Shown here piece after piece: positions 44,227 to 54,095 of a stretch of 64,000 nucleotides of DNA (position 1 is its first letter; each line of letters starts with the position of its first letter). The translations under genes and the position numbers were made by a program. The stretch is from Roseovarius halotolerans (GTDB lineage Bacteria; Pseudomonadota; Alphaproteobacteria; Rhodobacterales; Rhodobacteraceae). The stretch covers positions 620,001 to 684,000 of the forward strand of contig NZ_FWFU01000003.1 in the NCBI RefSeq assembly GCF_900172255.1, read 5' to 3'. The notes beneath the pieces were generated by a model, which saw nothing but the letters and a program-made list of their open reading frames with translations, had not been told where the DNA came from and searched no databases.

Positions 44227-45264
44227 ATGACCACGACAAGACGCAAGTTCCTGAAAAGCGCCGGGATCGGTATCGCCGCAACGCCGCTGGCCGCCCCGGC
44301 CATCGCGCAATCCACCATCACCTGGCGGATGCAGACCTATGCCGGCGCGGCCCTCGCCGAGCATGTGGTGAAGCCCGCGATCGACACCTTCAACAAGATC
44401 GCCGGAGACCGCATGCAGATCGAGCTATTCTTCGCCGATCAGCTGGTCCCGACCGGCGAGCTCTTTCGCGCTCTCCAGCGCGGCACCATCGACGCGGTGC
44501 AGTCGGATGACGATTCGATGGCCTCGCCCACCGAAGTCACCGTGTTCGGCGGCTATTTCCCCTTCGGCTCGCGCTACTCGCTCGATGTGCCGGTTCTGTT
44601 CAACCAGTATGGCCTGAAGGATATCTGGGACGAGGAATACGCCAAGGTCGGCGTCAAGCATATCAGCGCCGGGTCCTGGGACCCCTGCCATTTCGCCACC
44701 AAGGACCCGATCCACAGCCTCGAGGATCTCAAGGGCAAGCGCGTCTTCACCTTCCCCACAGCGGGCCGCTTTCTGTCGCAGTTCGGCGTCGTGCCGGTGA
44801 CGTTGCCCTGGGAGGACATCGAGGTCGCCGTGCAGACCGGCGAACTTGACGGCATCGCATGGTCGGGCATCACCGAGGATTACACCGTCGGCTGGGCCGA
44901 CGTGACCGACTACTTCCTCACCAACAACATCTCCGGCGCCTGGGTTGGCCATTTCTTCGCCAATATGGGCCGCTGGGAGGAACTGCCCGAGGATCTGCAA
45001 CTTCTGCTGGCTACCTGCATGGAGCAGTCGCATTACTATCGCCAGTGGTGGTATTGGGGCGGCGAAGCGCGGCTGCGCGTCAACGGCGAGAAGATGAAAC
45101 TCACCACGATCCCCGATGCCGAGTGGGCGACGGTCGAATCCGCCGCGCGCGAATTCTGGGACGAGATCGCGGCCGAGTCCGAAACCAAGGCGAAGGTCGT
45201 CGAGATCTTCAAGCAATACAACGCCGACATGGAAAAAGCGGGCCGTCCATACCGCTACACCTGA
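44227..45264 (+). CDS. TRAP transporter substrate-binding protein (DctP type)
   Basis: This 345-residue receptor has a twin-arginine signal peptide, TTTRRKFLKSAGIGIAATPLAAPAIA, cleaved before QSTITWRMQ. Export is thus of a folded protein, possibly already carrying a ligand or ion. The body has the DctP features GDRMQIELFFADQLVP and the arginine-containing region KRVFTFPTAGRFLSQFG. It completes the TRAP importer. The ligand is unknown; the operon enzymes suggest an amine or amino alcohol. Confidence 0.92.
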   Translation: MTTTRRKFLKSAGIGIAATPLAAPAIAQSTITWRMQTYAGAALAEHVVKPAIDTFNKIAGDRMQIELFFADQLVPTGELFRALQRGTIDAVQSDDDSMASPTEVTVFGGYFPFGSRYSLDVPVLFNQYGLKDIWDEEYAKVGVKHISAGSWDPCHFATKDPIHSLEDLKGKRVFTFPTAGRFLSQFGVVPVTLPWEDIEVAVQTGELDGIAWSGITEDYTVGWADVTDYFLTNNISGAWVGHFFANMGRWEELPEDLQLLLATCMEQSHYYRQWWYWGGEARLRVNGEKMKLTTIPDAEWATVESAAREFWDEIAAESETKAKVVEIFKQYNADMEKAGRPYRYT

Positions 45265-45283
45265 CCCGGCACCACACTGACCC

Positions 45284-45308
45284 GAGGGGGCCGCTTCATG
45301 GCCCCCTC
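45284..45308. other. Stem-loop after TRAP binding protein gene
   Basis: GAGGGGGCC-GCTTCAT-GGCCCCCTC is a perfect 9-bp stem 20 bases behind the stop of the binding protein gene. It is followed by CCCTTG without a T-run. It probably stabilises the upstream message or attenuates the downstream enzyme genes. Confidence 0.6.
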
Positions 45309-45334
45309 CCCTTGTATGAACGGAGCGAATGCAC

Positions 45335-46696
45335 ATGGCTGCCCTGACCCTGGACGAGCTGAAAACCAAGGCCGCAAGCGGCGAAATCGACACGGTGCTG
45401 GTCTGCGCCGTGGACATGCAGGGCCGGCTGACCGGCAAGCGGTTCCATGTGTCGAACTTCCTGGAAAGCGCGCATGAGGAAACCCATTGCTGCAACTACC
45501 TCTTGGCGACCGACCTTGAGATGCAGACGCCCGAGGGCTTCGCGGCGACAAGCTGGGCCTCGGGTTATGGCGATTACGTCATGAAACCCGACCTCGCCAC
45601 CATGCGCCCGGTGCCCTGGCTCGAGGGCACGGTGCTGGTGCTCTGCGACTATCTCGATCACCACCACCACGCCCCGGTCCCCCACTCGCCACGCCAGATC
45701 CTTCAGGCGCAGGTGGCACGCGCCGCCGCAATGGGCTTCACCCCGATGATGGCGACCGAACTGGAATTCTTCCTGTTCAAGAAAAGCTATGACGAGATCC
45801 GCGCCAGCGGCTATCGCGACCTCGAACCGGTGGTGAAATACAATCAGGACTACTCGATCCAGTTCACCAGCCGCGAAGAACATGTCATGCGCCCGGTGCG
45901 CAACGCGCTCTACGCAATGGGCATCCCGGTCGAGAACACCAAGGGCGAGGCCGAAATCGGCCAGGGTGAGCTCAACATCCGCTACGGCGATGCGCTCACC
46001 GCCTGCGACCAGCACGTCCTGGCCAAGCACGCCGTCAAGGAAATCGCCCATCAACATGGCCACGCGGCGACCTTCCTGCCCAAATGGCACGCCGACAAGG
46101 TCGGCAGCGCCGCCCATATCCACCAGTCGCTCTTCGCCGACGGCAACAATGTCTTTCACGACGCCAGCGGCGACCACTCCATGTCGAAGATCATGGGCCA
46201 TTACGTCGCCGGCCTGTTGAAATACGCGCCCGACTGCATGCTGCTGATGGCGCCCTATATCAACAGCTACAAGCGCTTCGTGCCCGGCACCTTCGCGCCC
46301 ACCAAATCCGCATGGTCCGTGGACAACCGCACCGCCGGTTTCCGCCTCGTGGGCGAGAACACCAAGGGCGTGCGCATCGAATGCCGCATCCCCGGCTCGG
46401 ACATGAACCCCTATCTCGCCTGCGCGGGCCAGCTCGCCGCCGGGCTTGCCGGGATCGAGGAGGAACTGGACCTCCCCGCGCCGGTCCAGGGCGATCTCTA
46501 CAGCATGGATGACGTGGCCGAGGTGCCCTACACCCTCGGCGCCGCCACGGCGGCCTTCCGCAACTCCGCCATGCTGCGGCGCGCGCTTGGCGACGATGTC
46601 GTCGATCACTACACCCGCGCCGCCGAGGTCGAACAGGAAGACTTCGACCGCACCGTCACCGATTACGAAATCCAGCGCGGCTTTGAACGCGCCTGA
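45335..46696 (+). CDS. Glutamine-synthetase-like gamma-glutamylamide synthetase (PuuA/GlnA3-4 type)
   Basis: This ligase of about 453 residues belongs to the glutamine synthetase superfamily, non-GlnA group. Metal and substrate motifs are MATELEFFLF, GEAEIGQGELNIRYGD, GSAAHIHQSLF and the ATP/glutamate region APYINSYKRFVPGTF. The N-terminus is short, as in PuuA and the GlnA3/GlnA4 polyamine and ethanolamine enzymes. The expected reaction joins glutamate to an amine with ATP. ATG 45335 has GGAG nine bases upstream and is preferred over ATG 45329. Aldehyde and alcohol dehydrogenase genes follow at once. Confidence 0.87.
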   Translation: MAALTLDELKTKAASGEIDTVLVCAVDMQGRLTGKRFHVSNFLESAHEETHCCNYLLATDLEMQTPEGFAATSWASGYGDYVMKPDLATMRPVPWLEGTVLVLCDYLDHHHHAPVPHSPRQILQAQVARAAAMGFTPMMATELEFFLFKKSYDEIRASGYRDLEPVVKYNQDYSIQFTSREEHVMRPVRNALYAMGIPVENTKGEAEIGQGELNIRYGDALTACDQHVLAKHAVKEIAHQHGHAATFLPKWHADKVGSAAHIHQSLFADGNNVFHDASGDHSMSKIMGHYVAGLLKYAPDCMLLMAPYINSYKRFVPGTFAPTKSAWSVDNRTAGFRLVGENTKGVRIECRIPGSDMNPYLACAGQLAAGLAGIEEELDLPAPVQGDLYSMDDVAEVPYTLGAATAAFRNSAMLRRALGDDVVDHYTRAAEVEQEDFDRTVTDYEIQRGFERA

Positions 46697-46712
46697 TCCC
46701 CAGAGGACTCGC

Positions 46713-48092
46713 ATGACCACCCTGACCTGCACATCGCCGATCGACGGATCGGCCTTCGCCACCCGAGAGACCCTGACCGCGGATGCGGCCCGTGACGCCA
46801 TCGCCAAGACCCGCGCCGCGCAGGCCGACTGGGCCGCGCGCCCGCTTCAGGAACGCATCGACCTCGTCATGGCCGGTGTCGCCGCCATCGGCGAGATGAA
46901 CGACGAAATCGTCCCCGAACTGGCCCGGATGATGGGCCGCCCCGTCCGGTATGGCGGCGAATTCGGCGGCTTCAACGAACGCGCGTCATACATGGCCGAA
47001 ATCGCCCAAGAGGGGCTGGCCGATATCGAAATCTCGGATGACGCGACCTTCCACCGCTATATCCGGCGCGTGCCGCACGGGGTGGTCTTCGTGGTGGCGC
47101 CCTGGAACTACCCTTACATGACGGCGATCAACACCGTCGCCCCGGCGCTGATCGCGGGCAACGCGGTGGTGCTCAAACACGCCACGCAAACCCTGCTGGT
47201 GGGCGAACGCATGGCCCGTGCCTTCCACGATGCCGGCGTACCCGAGGACGTGTTCCGCAACGTGTTCCTCGATCACGACACCACCTCGCAGCTCATCTCG
47301 GAAAGCTGCTTCGATTTCGTCAACTTCACCGGCTCGGTGGGCGGCGGCAAGGCGATGGAACGCGCCGCCGCGGGCACCTTCACCGGGCTTGGGCTGGAAC
47401 TTGGCGGCAAGGATCCGGGCTATGTGATGGAAGACGCCGACCTCGACGCTGCGGTCGATACGCTGATCGACGGCGCGATGTTCAACTCGGGCCAGTGCTG
47501 CTGCGGGATCGAGCGCATCTACGTCCATGAAAGCCTGTTCGACGCCTTCGTCGAGAAGGCCGTGGCCATCGTCAAGGGCTACAGGCTGGGCGACCCGCTC
47601 GACCCCGAAACCACCATCGGTCCGATGGCCAATGCCCGTTTCGCCGCCGAGGTGCGCGCCCAGATATCCGAGGCTCTCGAGGCCGGGGCAACCGCCCATA
47701 TCGACACCTTCGCGCAGGATGACGGCGGCACGTATCTGACACCCCAGATCCTGACCGGAGTCAGCCACGACATGCGTGTCATGCGCGACGAAAGTTTCGG
47801 CCCCGTGGTCGGCATCATGCCGGTGCGCGACGATGCCGAGGCCATCGCGCTGATGAATGACAGCCCCTTCGGCCTCACGGCCTCGCTCTGGACCGCGGAT
47901 GTGGCGCGCGCGGCGCGGATCGGCGACGCCATCGAGACCGGCACGATCTTCATGAACCGGGCCGATTACCTCGATCCGGCGCTCTGCTGGACCGGCTGCA
48001 AAAGCACCGGCCGGGGCGGCGCGCTCTCGGTCATCGGCTATCACAACCTCACCCGTCCCAAATCCTACCACCTCAAGAAGGTCACATCATGA
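46713..48092 (+). CDS. NAD(P)-dependent aldehyde dehydrogenase
   Basis: This 459-residue ALDH superfamily enzyme has the N-anchor FVVAPWNYP, NFTGSVGGGKAME, ELGGKDPGYV with the general-base glutamate, and the catalytic cysteine in NSGQCCCGIERIY. It would oxidise an aldehyde to an acid in the cytosol. The start is ATG 46713 behind AGAGGA. The alcohol dehydrogenase start overlaps its stop (ATGA). In the proposed route it acts on a gamma-glutamyl aminoaldehyde, as PuuC does in putrescine breakdown. Confidence 0.92.
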   Translation: MTTLTCTSPIDGSAFATRETLTADAARDAIAKTRAAQADWAARPLQERIDLVMAGVAAIGEMNDEIVPELARMMGRPVRYGGEFGGFNERASYMAEIAQEGLADIEISDDATFHRYIRRVPHGVVFVVAPWNYPYMTAINTVAPALIAGNAVVLKHATQTLLVGERMARAFHDAGVPEDVFRNVFLDHDTTSQLISESCFDFVNFTGSVGGGKAMERAAAGTFTGLGLELGGKDPGYVMEDADLDAAVDTLIDGAMFNSGQCCCGIERIYVHESLFDAFVEKAVAIVKGYRLGDPLDPETTIGPMANARFAAEVRAQISEALEAGATAHIDTFAQDDGGTYLTPQILTGVSHDMRVMRDESFGPVVGIMPVRDDAEAIALMNDSPFGLTASLWTADVARAARIGDAIETGTIFMNRADYLDPALCWTGCKSTGRGGALSVIGYHNLTRPKSYHLKKVTS

Positions 48093-49234
48093 GCCTCACC
48101 GCAAACTGGTCCTATCCGACCGCCATCCGCTTTGGCGCAGGCCGCATCGCGGAACTGCCCGACGCCTGCCGCCAGTCCTCGATCACCAAACCCCTGCTGG
48201 TCACAGACCGCGGGCTTGCCGGGCTGCCGATCACCGCACAGGCACTCGACATCCTGCGCGAGGCCGGGCTTGATGCCGGGCTGTTCGCGGATGTCGATCC
48301 CAACCCCAATGAAACCAACCTCGCCGCCGGTGTCGCCGCCTATAACGCAGGCGGCCATGACGGCGTGATCGCCTTTGGCGGCGGCTCGGGGCTCGATCTG
48401 GGCAAATGCGTGGCCTTCATGGCCGGACAGACCCGCCCGGTCTGGGATTTCGAGGATATCGGCGATTGGTGGACCCGCGCCGATGCCGACGCCATCGCGC
48501 CCATCATCGCCGTGCCCACCACCGCCGGAACCGGCTCCGAAGTGGGCCGCGCGGGCGTTCTGACCAATTCTGAAACCCACGAGAAAAAGATTATCTTCCA
48601 CCCCCGGATGCTGCCCGCCGTGGTGATCTGCGATGCCGAACTGACCGTCGGCATGCCGCGCGCCATCACCGCCGGGACCGGGCTTGACGCCTTCGCCCAC
48701 TGCGTCGAGGCGTTCTCCTCGCCCCATTACCACCCGATGAGCCAGGGTATCGCGCTCGAAGGGATGCGGCTGGTGGTCGAATACCTGCCGCGCGCCTATG
48801 AGGATGGCACCGATATCGAGGCCCGCGCCCAGATGATGAGCGCAGCCGCCATGGGCGCCACCGCCTTTCAGAAGGGGCTCGGCGCGATCCATGCCATGAG
48901 TCACCCGATCGGGGCGCATTTCAACACCCATCACGGCACCACCAACGCGGTCTGCATGCCCGCCGTTCTGGACCTCAACGAGCCGATGATCGCCGGGCGC
49001 TTCGACCTTGCCGCGAGCTACCTGGGGATCGAAGGCGGCTACAAGGGCTTCCGCGCCTTTGTCGACGGTTTCAATGACCGTCTGGGCGTGCCCAAGGGGC
49101 TGGCCGCGCTTGGCGTGAACGAAGCCGCCATTCCCGATCTGGTCAAGGGCGCGATCAAGGACCCGTCCTGTGGCGGCAACCCGGTCGAATTGACCGAAGA
49201 GAACCTGACCGCGCTCTTCCGCGCGGCGATGTAA
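48089..49234 (+). CDS. Iron-containing (group III) alcohol dehydrogenase
   Basis: This 381-residue enzyme has the NAD-binding GGGSGLDLGKCVAFM segment, PTTAGTGSEVGRAGVL, and the metal ligands in GLDAFAHCVEAFSS and AMSHPIGAHFNTHHGTTNA. It would convert an alcohol to the aldehyde used by the ALDH encoded just upstream. The two genes are translationally coupled. It is the last gene of the seven-gene plus-strand operon. Confidence 0.92.
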   Translation: MSLTANWSYPTAIRFGAGRIAELPDACRQSSITKPLLVTDRGLAGLPITAQALDILREAGLDAGLFADVDPNPNETNLAAGVAAYNAGGHDGVIAFGGGSGLDLGKCVAFMAGQTRPVWDFEDIGDWWTRADADAIAPIIAVPTTAGTGSEVGRAGVLTNSETHEKKIIFHPRMLPAVVICDAELTVGMPRAITAGTGLDAFAHCVEAFSSPHYHPMSQGIALEGMRLVVEYLPRAYEDGTDIEARAQMMSAAAMGATAFQKGLGAIHAMSHPIGAHFNTHHGTTNAVCMPAVLDLNEPMIAGRFDLAASYLGIEGGYKGFRAFVDGFNDRLGVPKGLAALGVNEAAIPDLVKGAIKDPSCGGNPVELTEENLTALFRAAM

Positions 49235-49305
49235 GCGGGCGGCAGGGCCGGGGCGATCTCTGCTCCGGCCCGCACCGCACCTGCGGTTCCGCCCTCACCC
49301 TCGCA

Positions 49306-52300
49306 TCAATGAAAATCCCGGCTCGGAAACAGCCGCTTGGCCTGTTCGCGCGGATGGCGCGCGCGCGGCGGATAGCGCGCGGGGCGGGGCGCGTCGTCGG
49401 TCTCGGGGCGGGTGACGCCGACCGCCTCGTCCAGCGGATGCCCCAGTTCCGACAGCCGCGGCGACAGGTCTTCGACCTGCTGCGCGATCACATGCACGAT
49501 GATGCCCTCGCGCTGAAGATAGCCGCGCACCCGCAACAGCCGCCCCCCCATGACGACCCGGCGGAATTGTTCGTATATCCTCGGCCAGACCACGATATTC
49601 GACACCCCGGTCTCATCCTCCAGCGTCAGGAATATCACCCCCGACGAGGTGCCGGGGCGCTGGCGCGTGATGACCAGACCGCAGACGCTGACCTGTTTCA
49701 GCGGCGTCGTCGCCAACCGTTCATGCGGCATGAGGTCAGGGATCGCGGGGCGCAGGATCTCCATCGGATGCGCCCGCAGCGTCAGCCGCGTCGAGACGTA
49801 ATCCTCCACTACCTCCTCGCCCAGATGCATCGCCGGCAGCTCGACCACCGGCTCGCGGATCGCCTCGCCGTCGATCGGGTCGTTGAACAGCGGCAGCGGC
49901 GCCTGCCCGCGCACCGCCTTCACCTGCCATAGCGCATCGCGCCGGGTCAGCCCCATATCGGCAAAGGCATCCGCCTCGGCCAGCCGCGCCAGCACCGCGG
50001 GCGCGACCCCGGCCCTCAGCCAGACCGCCTCGGGATCGCGATAGCCATTGCCGCGCGCCGCGACGATCCAGCCCGCATCCTCCTCGCGCAGGCCCTTGAT
50101 CTGGCGAAACCCCAGCCGCAACGCCAGCCGCCCGTCGGCGCGCCGCTCCAAGAGGTTGTCCCAGCCGCTCGCATTCACGCAGACCGGCCGCACCTCGACA
50201 TGATGCTCACGCGCATCGCGCACGATCTGGGCCGGCGCATAGAACCCCATCGGCTGCGCATTCAGCAGCGCACAGGCAAAGATCGCCGGATGATGGCATT
50301 TCAGCCATGCCGAGACATAGGCCAGCATGGCAAAGGCCGCCGCGTGGCTTTCGGGAAAGCCGTAATCGGCAAAGCCCTCGATCTGGTCGAAACAGCGCTC
50401 CGCCACCTCCTGGCTGTAACCATTGCCCAGCATCCCGGCGATGAACTTGTCCCGAAACGCGCCGATCGTGCCCATCCGCCGGAACGAGGCCAGCGAGCGG
50501 CGCAGATGGTCGGCCTCTTCCGCCGTGAACCCCGCCCCGACCACAGCGATCTGCATCGCCTGCTCCTGGAACAGCGGCACACCCAGGGTGCGCCGCGTCA
50601 CCTCTTCCAGCGCGTCGCCGAACGGTTCGGGTCGCTCCAGCCCCTGGCGCCGCCTGATATAGGGCTGCACCATGCCGCCCTGGATCGGGCCGGGGCGCAC
50701 GATGGCGACCTCGATCACCAGATCATAGAAGGTCGCAGGCTTCATCCGGGGCAGGAAATTCATCTGCGCGCGGCTTTCCACCTGGAACACGCCCACCGCA
50801 TCGGCCCGTTGCAGCATCTCGTAGGTCGCCGGGTCCTCCTGCGGGACGCTGTCGATGGTCATGCGTGTGCCCGCGTGCCGCTCCAGCAGGTCAAAGGCCT
50901 TGCGGATACAGGTCAGCATCCCCAGCGACAGGATATCGACCTTGAGAATGCCCAGCGTGTCGATATCGTCCTTGTCCCACTCGATGACGGTGCGGTCCTC
51001 CATCGCCGCGTTCTCGATCGCACACAGCTCATCCAGCCGCCCCCGCGTGATGACGAACCCGCCCACATGCTGCGACAGATGCCGCGGAAAGCCGATGATC
51101 TCGCCGATCAGCCGGATGGTCTGCGCCAGCCTGCGATCCTCGGGATCAAGCCCCAGCTCGCGGATCCGCTCGGGTTCCGCCCCACCATTCGACATGCCCC
51201 AGATCTGCCCCGACAGGTTGGCCGTCACATCCTGGCTGAGGCCCATCACCTTGCCCACCTCCCGGATCGCCGCCCGGCTGCGGAAATGAATGACCGTCGC
51301 ACAGAGCCCCGCCCGGTGGCGACCGTAGCGTTCATAGATCCACTGGATCACCTCCTCGCGCCGCTCATGCTCGAAATCCACGTCGATATCGGGCGGCTCG
51401 CCCCGGTATTTCGAGATGAACCGCTCGACCACCATGGCGATCTGGTCCGGCCCCACATCGGTGATCCCGAGCAGGTAACACAGGATCGAATTCGCAGCCG
51501 AGCCGCGCCCCTGGCACAGGATGCCCCGCGAACGGGCGTAACAGACGATATCGTGAACGGTCAGGAAATAGGCGGCGAAACCCAGCTCCGCGACCAGCTT
51601 CAGCTCCTTTTCCAACAGCGCATGAACCCGTTCGGGCGCATCACCGCGCGGATAGCGCCGCGTCACCCCCTCACGCGCCAGCCGCTCCAGCCGCGCCTGC
51701 GGGGTCTCGCCCTCGGACATCTCGTCGGGATATTCATAGCTCAGCTCGCTCAGGCAGAAACTGCACCGCGCGGCGATCTCCAGCGTCCGGCGCAGCGCGG
51801 CGGGATGATCGCGAAACACCCGCGCCATGTCGTCATGACCCTTGAGGCGCCGCTCCGCATTGGGCAGCGCGCGGGTGCCGATCTCGTCGATGGTGATATG
51901 TTCGCGCATGCAGGTCAGCACATCCGCCAACTGGCGGCGCGCGGCCCGGTGCATCAGCACATCGCCCACCGCCACCATCGGCGCCGAGGCCCGGTGCGCC
52001 AGCCGCGCACAGGCCCGCAGATAGGCCTGATCCGACCCGTCATAGCGCGGCGCGGCGCCCAGGAACACATGCCCCGGAAACCGCCGCTGCATCTTTTGCA
52101 AAGGCCCCAGCACCCCCGACAGCCGCCCCTGCGGCAGCGCCACAAGGATCATACCCGCACAGCCCTCCAGCAGATCGGCAAGATCCAGGTGGCATTCCCC
52201 CTTCCCGGCCCGCCGCTTGCCCAGGGTCAACAGCCGGGTCAGCCGCTGATACCCCGCCCTTTCGCAAGGCAGCGCAAGCCACTCCACCGGGCTGTCGCGC

Positions 52301-52620
52301 AACACAAGACGGCAGCCCGTGATCAGCCGCGGCAGGCGCGGCGCTTCGGGCCGTGCGATCGGCGCCGCCTGCCCCACCTCCTGACGCGAACAAGGGTCGA
52401 TCCGGTGCTGCGACCGTATCCGTATCGCCGCCTCGTCCGCCTCGCGCCGCAACGCCTTCAGCGCCGCATAAGCCCGCACCACACCGGCCAGCGAATTGCG
52501 GTCGGTGATGGCGATCGCCTCAAGCCCCAGCTCCGCCGCGCGCGTCACCATCTCCTCGGGATGCGACGCGCCGGTCAGGAAGGTGAAATTCGTGGTCACG
52601 CAGAGTTCCGCATAGCTCAT
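49306..52620 (-). CDS. dnaE2: Error-prone DNA polymerase III alpha subunit (ImuC/DnaE2)
   Basis: This 1104-residue damage-induced polymerase alpha subunit has an N-terminal PHP domain (LCVTTNFTFLTGASHPEEMV) and palm motifs GRGSAANSILCYLLG and PDIDVDFEHERREEVIQWIYERYG. The C-terminus is an OB-fold region. It is clearly different from the replicative DnaE at 228-3731. It performs lesion bypass together with ImuA and ImuB. Its start overlaps the imuB stop (ATGA), so the cassette is one operon in the order imuA-imuB-dnaE2. Confidence 0.95.
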   Translation of the reverse strand: MSYAELCVTTNFTFLTGASHPEEMVTRAAELGLEAIAITDRNSLAGVVRAYAALKALRREADEAAIRIRSQHRIDPCSRQEVGQAAPIARPEAPRLPRLITGCRLVLRDSPVEWLALPCERAGYQRLTRLLTLGKRRAGKGECHLDLADLLEGCAGMILVALPQGRLSGVLGPLQKMQRRFPGHVFLGAAPRYDGSDQAYLRACARLAHRASAPMVAVGDVLMHRAARRQLADVLTCMREHITIDEIGTRALPNAERRLKGHDDMARVFRDHPAALRRTLEIAARCSFCLSELSYEYPDEMSEGETPQARLERLAREGVTRRYPRGDAPERVHALLEKELKLVAELGFAAYFLTVHDIVCYARSRGILCQGRGSAANSILCYLLGITDVGPDQIAMVVERFISKYRGEPPDIDVDFEHERREEVIQWIYERYGRHRAGLCATVIHFRSRAAIREVGKVMGLSQDVTANLSGQIWGMSNGGAEPERIRELGLDPEDRRLAQTIRLIGEIIGFPRHLSQHVGGFVITRGRLDELCAIENAAMEDRTVIEWDKDDIDTLGILKVDILSLGMLTCIRKAFDLLERHAGTRMTIDSVPQEDPATYEMLQRADAVGVFQVESRAQMNFLPRMKPATFYDLVIEVAIVRPGPIQGGMVQPYIRRRQGLERPEPFGDALEEVTRRTLGVPLFQEQAMQIAVVGAGFTAEEADHLRRSLASFRRMGTIGAFRDKFIAGMLGNGYSQEVAERCFDQIEGFADYGFPESHAAAFAMLAYVSAWLKCHHPAIFACALLNAQPMGFYAPAQIVRDAREHHVEVRPVCVNASGWDNLLERRADGRLALRLGFRQIKGLREEDAGWIVAARGNGYRDPEAVWLRAGVAPAVLARLAEADAFADMGLTRRDALWQVKAVRGQAPLPLFNDPIDGEAIREPVVELPAMHLGEEVVEDYVSTRLTLRAHPMEILRPAIPDLMPHERLATTPLKQVSVCGLVITRQRPGTSSGVIFLTLEDETGVSNIVVWPRIYEQFRRVVMGGRLLRVRGYLQREGIIVHVIAQQVEDLSPRLSELGHPLDEAVGVTRPETDDAPRPARYPPRARHPREQAKRLFPSRDFH

Positions 52621-54095
52621 GCGAATTCCCCCTGCACGAACCAGCCCGGCCTTTGCGGCGTATGAAACAGCCAGAGCCGCCGCCCCTGCCGGGTCTCCAC
52701 ATGCCAGTAATCGCGCAGGCCCGAGCGCCAGTTGTCATCCTCCAGCCACCATTCCGGCGCGATCCTCTCCGGCCCCGTGGCCCGCGCCGTCACAAGCCGC
52801 ATCCGCCGCCAGCGGAAATGCTGCGGCGGGCGCGGCCCGCTGCCCGCGATCGGCTCGGGCGCGAACAGGCGCAACGGACGCGGGCGCAGACTGACCCAAG
52901 ACCCCTCCGGCCGGCTGTAAGCCGCCGGGGCGACGATGAAACCGCGCTCGGGGATATGGCTGTCGGCAGGCAGGAAGCGGCGGATATTCTCCAGCCCGAT
53001 CCGGGTGCCCAGGCGACTGACCAGATCGTCCAGCCGCGCCCGGCTGTCGGTGGAAACATGGCTCAGCTGCTGAACCGGCAAGGGCTCGACCCGCGTCGCC
53101 TCCAGCCGCATCTGGTCGATCCCGTAACCCGCTTCCACCTTGCTCACGCCGCGCTCGAACAGCGGCAGGATGCGGGCCGGGTCGCGCAGCGGGCGCGCCA
53201 GCCGCAATTCCACGCTCTGCGCCTCCTGATCGACCCGGCGCAGCGTCAGGCACAAGGCCCGCGCGCCCGCCTCCTGCGCCTTCAGCCTGTCGCAGATCCG
53301 CTCCAGCAGCCGCGCCGCGCCCGCCATGACATCGCCCTGCAAGCCAATCGGCTCTGGCAGGGTCATGCGCGCGCCGTAATGGGGCGGCTCGGCCAGCGGG
53401 GTGATCTGCTCGGGCTGGCGGCCCAGCGCCTGGTCCAGCCGCAACAGCGGCTCCGGCCCGAACCGGCGCGCCAGCGGCGCGCGCGCCGTGGCCTCCAGTT
53501 CGGCAATACTGCGCAATCCCAGCCGTTGCAGGGCGGTGACGGTGCCCTCGTCCAGTCGCAGCGCAGTCACCGGCAGCGCCCCCAGCGCCTCCATCGGCGC
53601 ACCCGGCGCGGCCAGCCCCTCGCCATGACGCGCCAGCGCCCAGGCCGCGCCGCGCGTATCCGCCAGCCCGATCCGCCCCGAAACCCCACCCCGCGCAAGC
53701 TGCCGGCGCATATCCGACAGCATCATCGCCTCGCCGCCGAACAGATGCGCCGCCCCGGTGATATCCAGCACCAGCCCGGAATCGCCCTCAAGGCCGACCC
53801 AGGGACAATAGCGCGTCGCCCAGCGGCGCAGCACATGCAGGAATCGCATATCGCTGCGCGGCTCCGCCGGGCGGCTTTGCAGGTCGGGGCAGAACGCCCG
53901 CGCATCCGACACCGACATGCCCCGATGCAGCCCCAGCCGCTCGGCCTGCGCATTGAGGCAATATATGCGGTTGGCGTTGTTCTGCTTCAGCGTCAGGGCA
54001 AACGGCCCGTCAACCGGATGCGCGCGCAGAACCCGGTCGCTCGCCAACCGGGGAAACCACATCGAGACGACGCGACGTCCTATCCCATCGAACAT
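52617..54095 (-). CDS. imuB: ImuB, Y-family polymerase-like mutagenesis protein
   Basis: This 492-residue Y-family-like protein starts RRVVSMWFPRLASDRVLR. The polymerase fold follows (GLHRGMSVSDARAFCPDL, GLVLDITGAAHLFGGE, and the helix-hairpin-helix region LQRLGLRSIAELEA), but the catalytic acidic residues of active Y-family enzymes are missing, as is normal for ImuB. It serves as the hub linking DnaE2 to the sliding clamp. The gene overlaps imuA by 86 bases if the first ATG is used; ATG 54062 is an alternative. Confidence 0.92.
   Translation of the reverse strand: MFDGIGRRVVSMWFPRLASDRVLRAHPVDGPFALTLKQNNANRIYCLNAQAERLGLHRGMSVSDARAFCPDLQSRPAEPRSDMRFLHVLRRWATRYCPWVGLEGDSGLVLDITGAAHLFGGEAMMLSDMRRQLARGGVSGRIGLADTRGAAWALARHGEGLAAPGAPMEALGALPVTALRLDEGTVTALQRLGLRSIAELEATARAPLARRFGPEPLLRLDQALGRQPEQITPLAEPPHYGARMTLPEPIGLQGDVMAGAARLLERICDRLKAQEAGARALCLTLRRVDQEAQSVELRLARPLRDPARILPLFERGVSKVEAGYGIDQMRLEATRVEPLPVQQLSHVSTDSRARLDDLVSRLGTRIGLENIRRFLPADSHIPERGFIVAPAAYSRPEGSWVSLRPRPLRLFAPEPIAGSGPRPPQHFRWRRMRLVTARATGPERIAPEWWLEDDNWRSGLRDYWHVETRQGRRLWLFHTPQRPGWFVQGEFA

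Noticed and set aside
50200-52665. Plus-strand open frame of 821 codons opposite dnaE2
   Set aside because: It is a mirror of the codon bias of the polymerase gene and shows no motifs.
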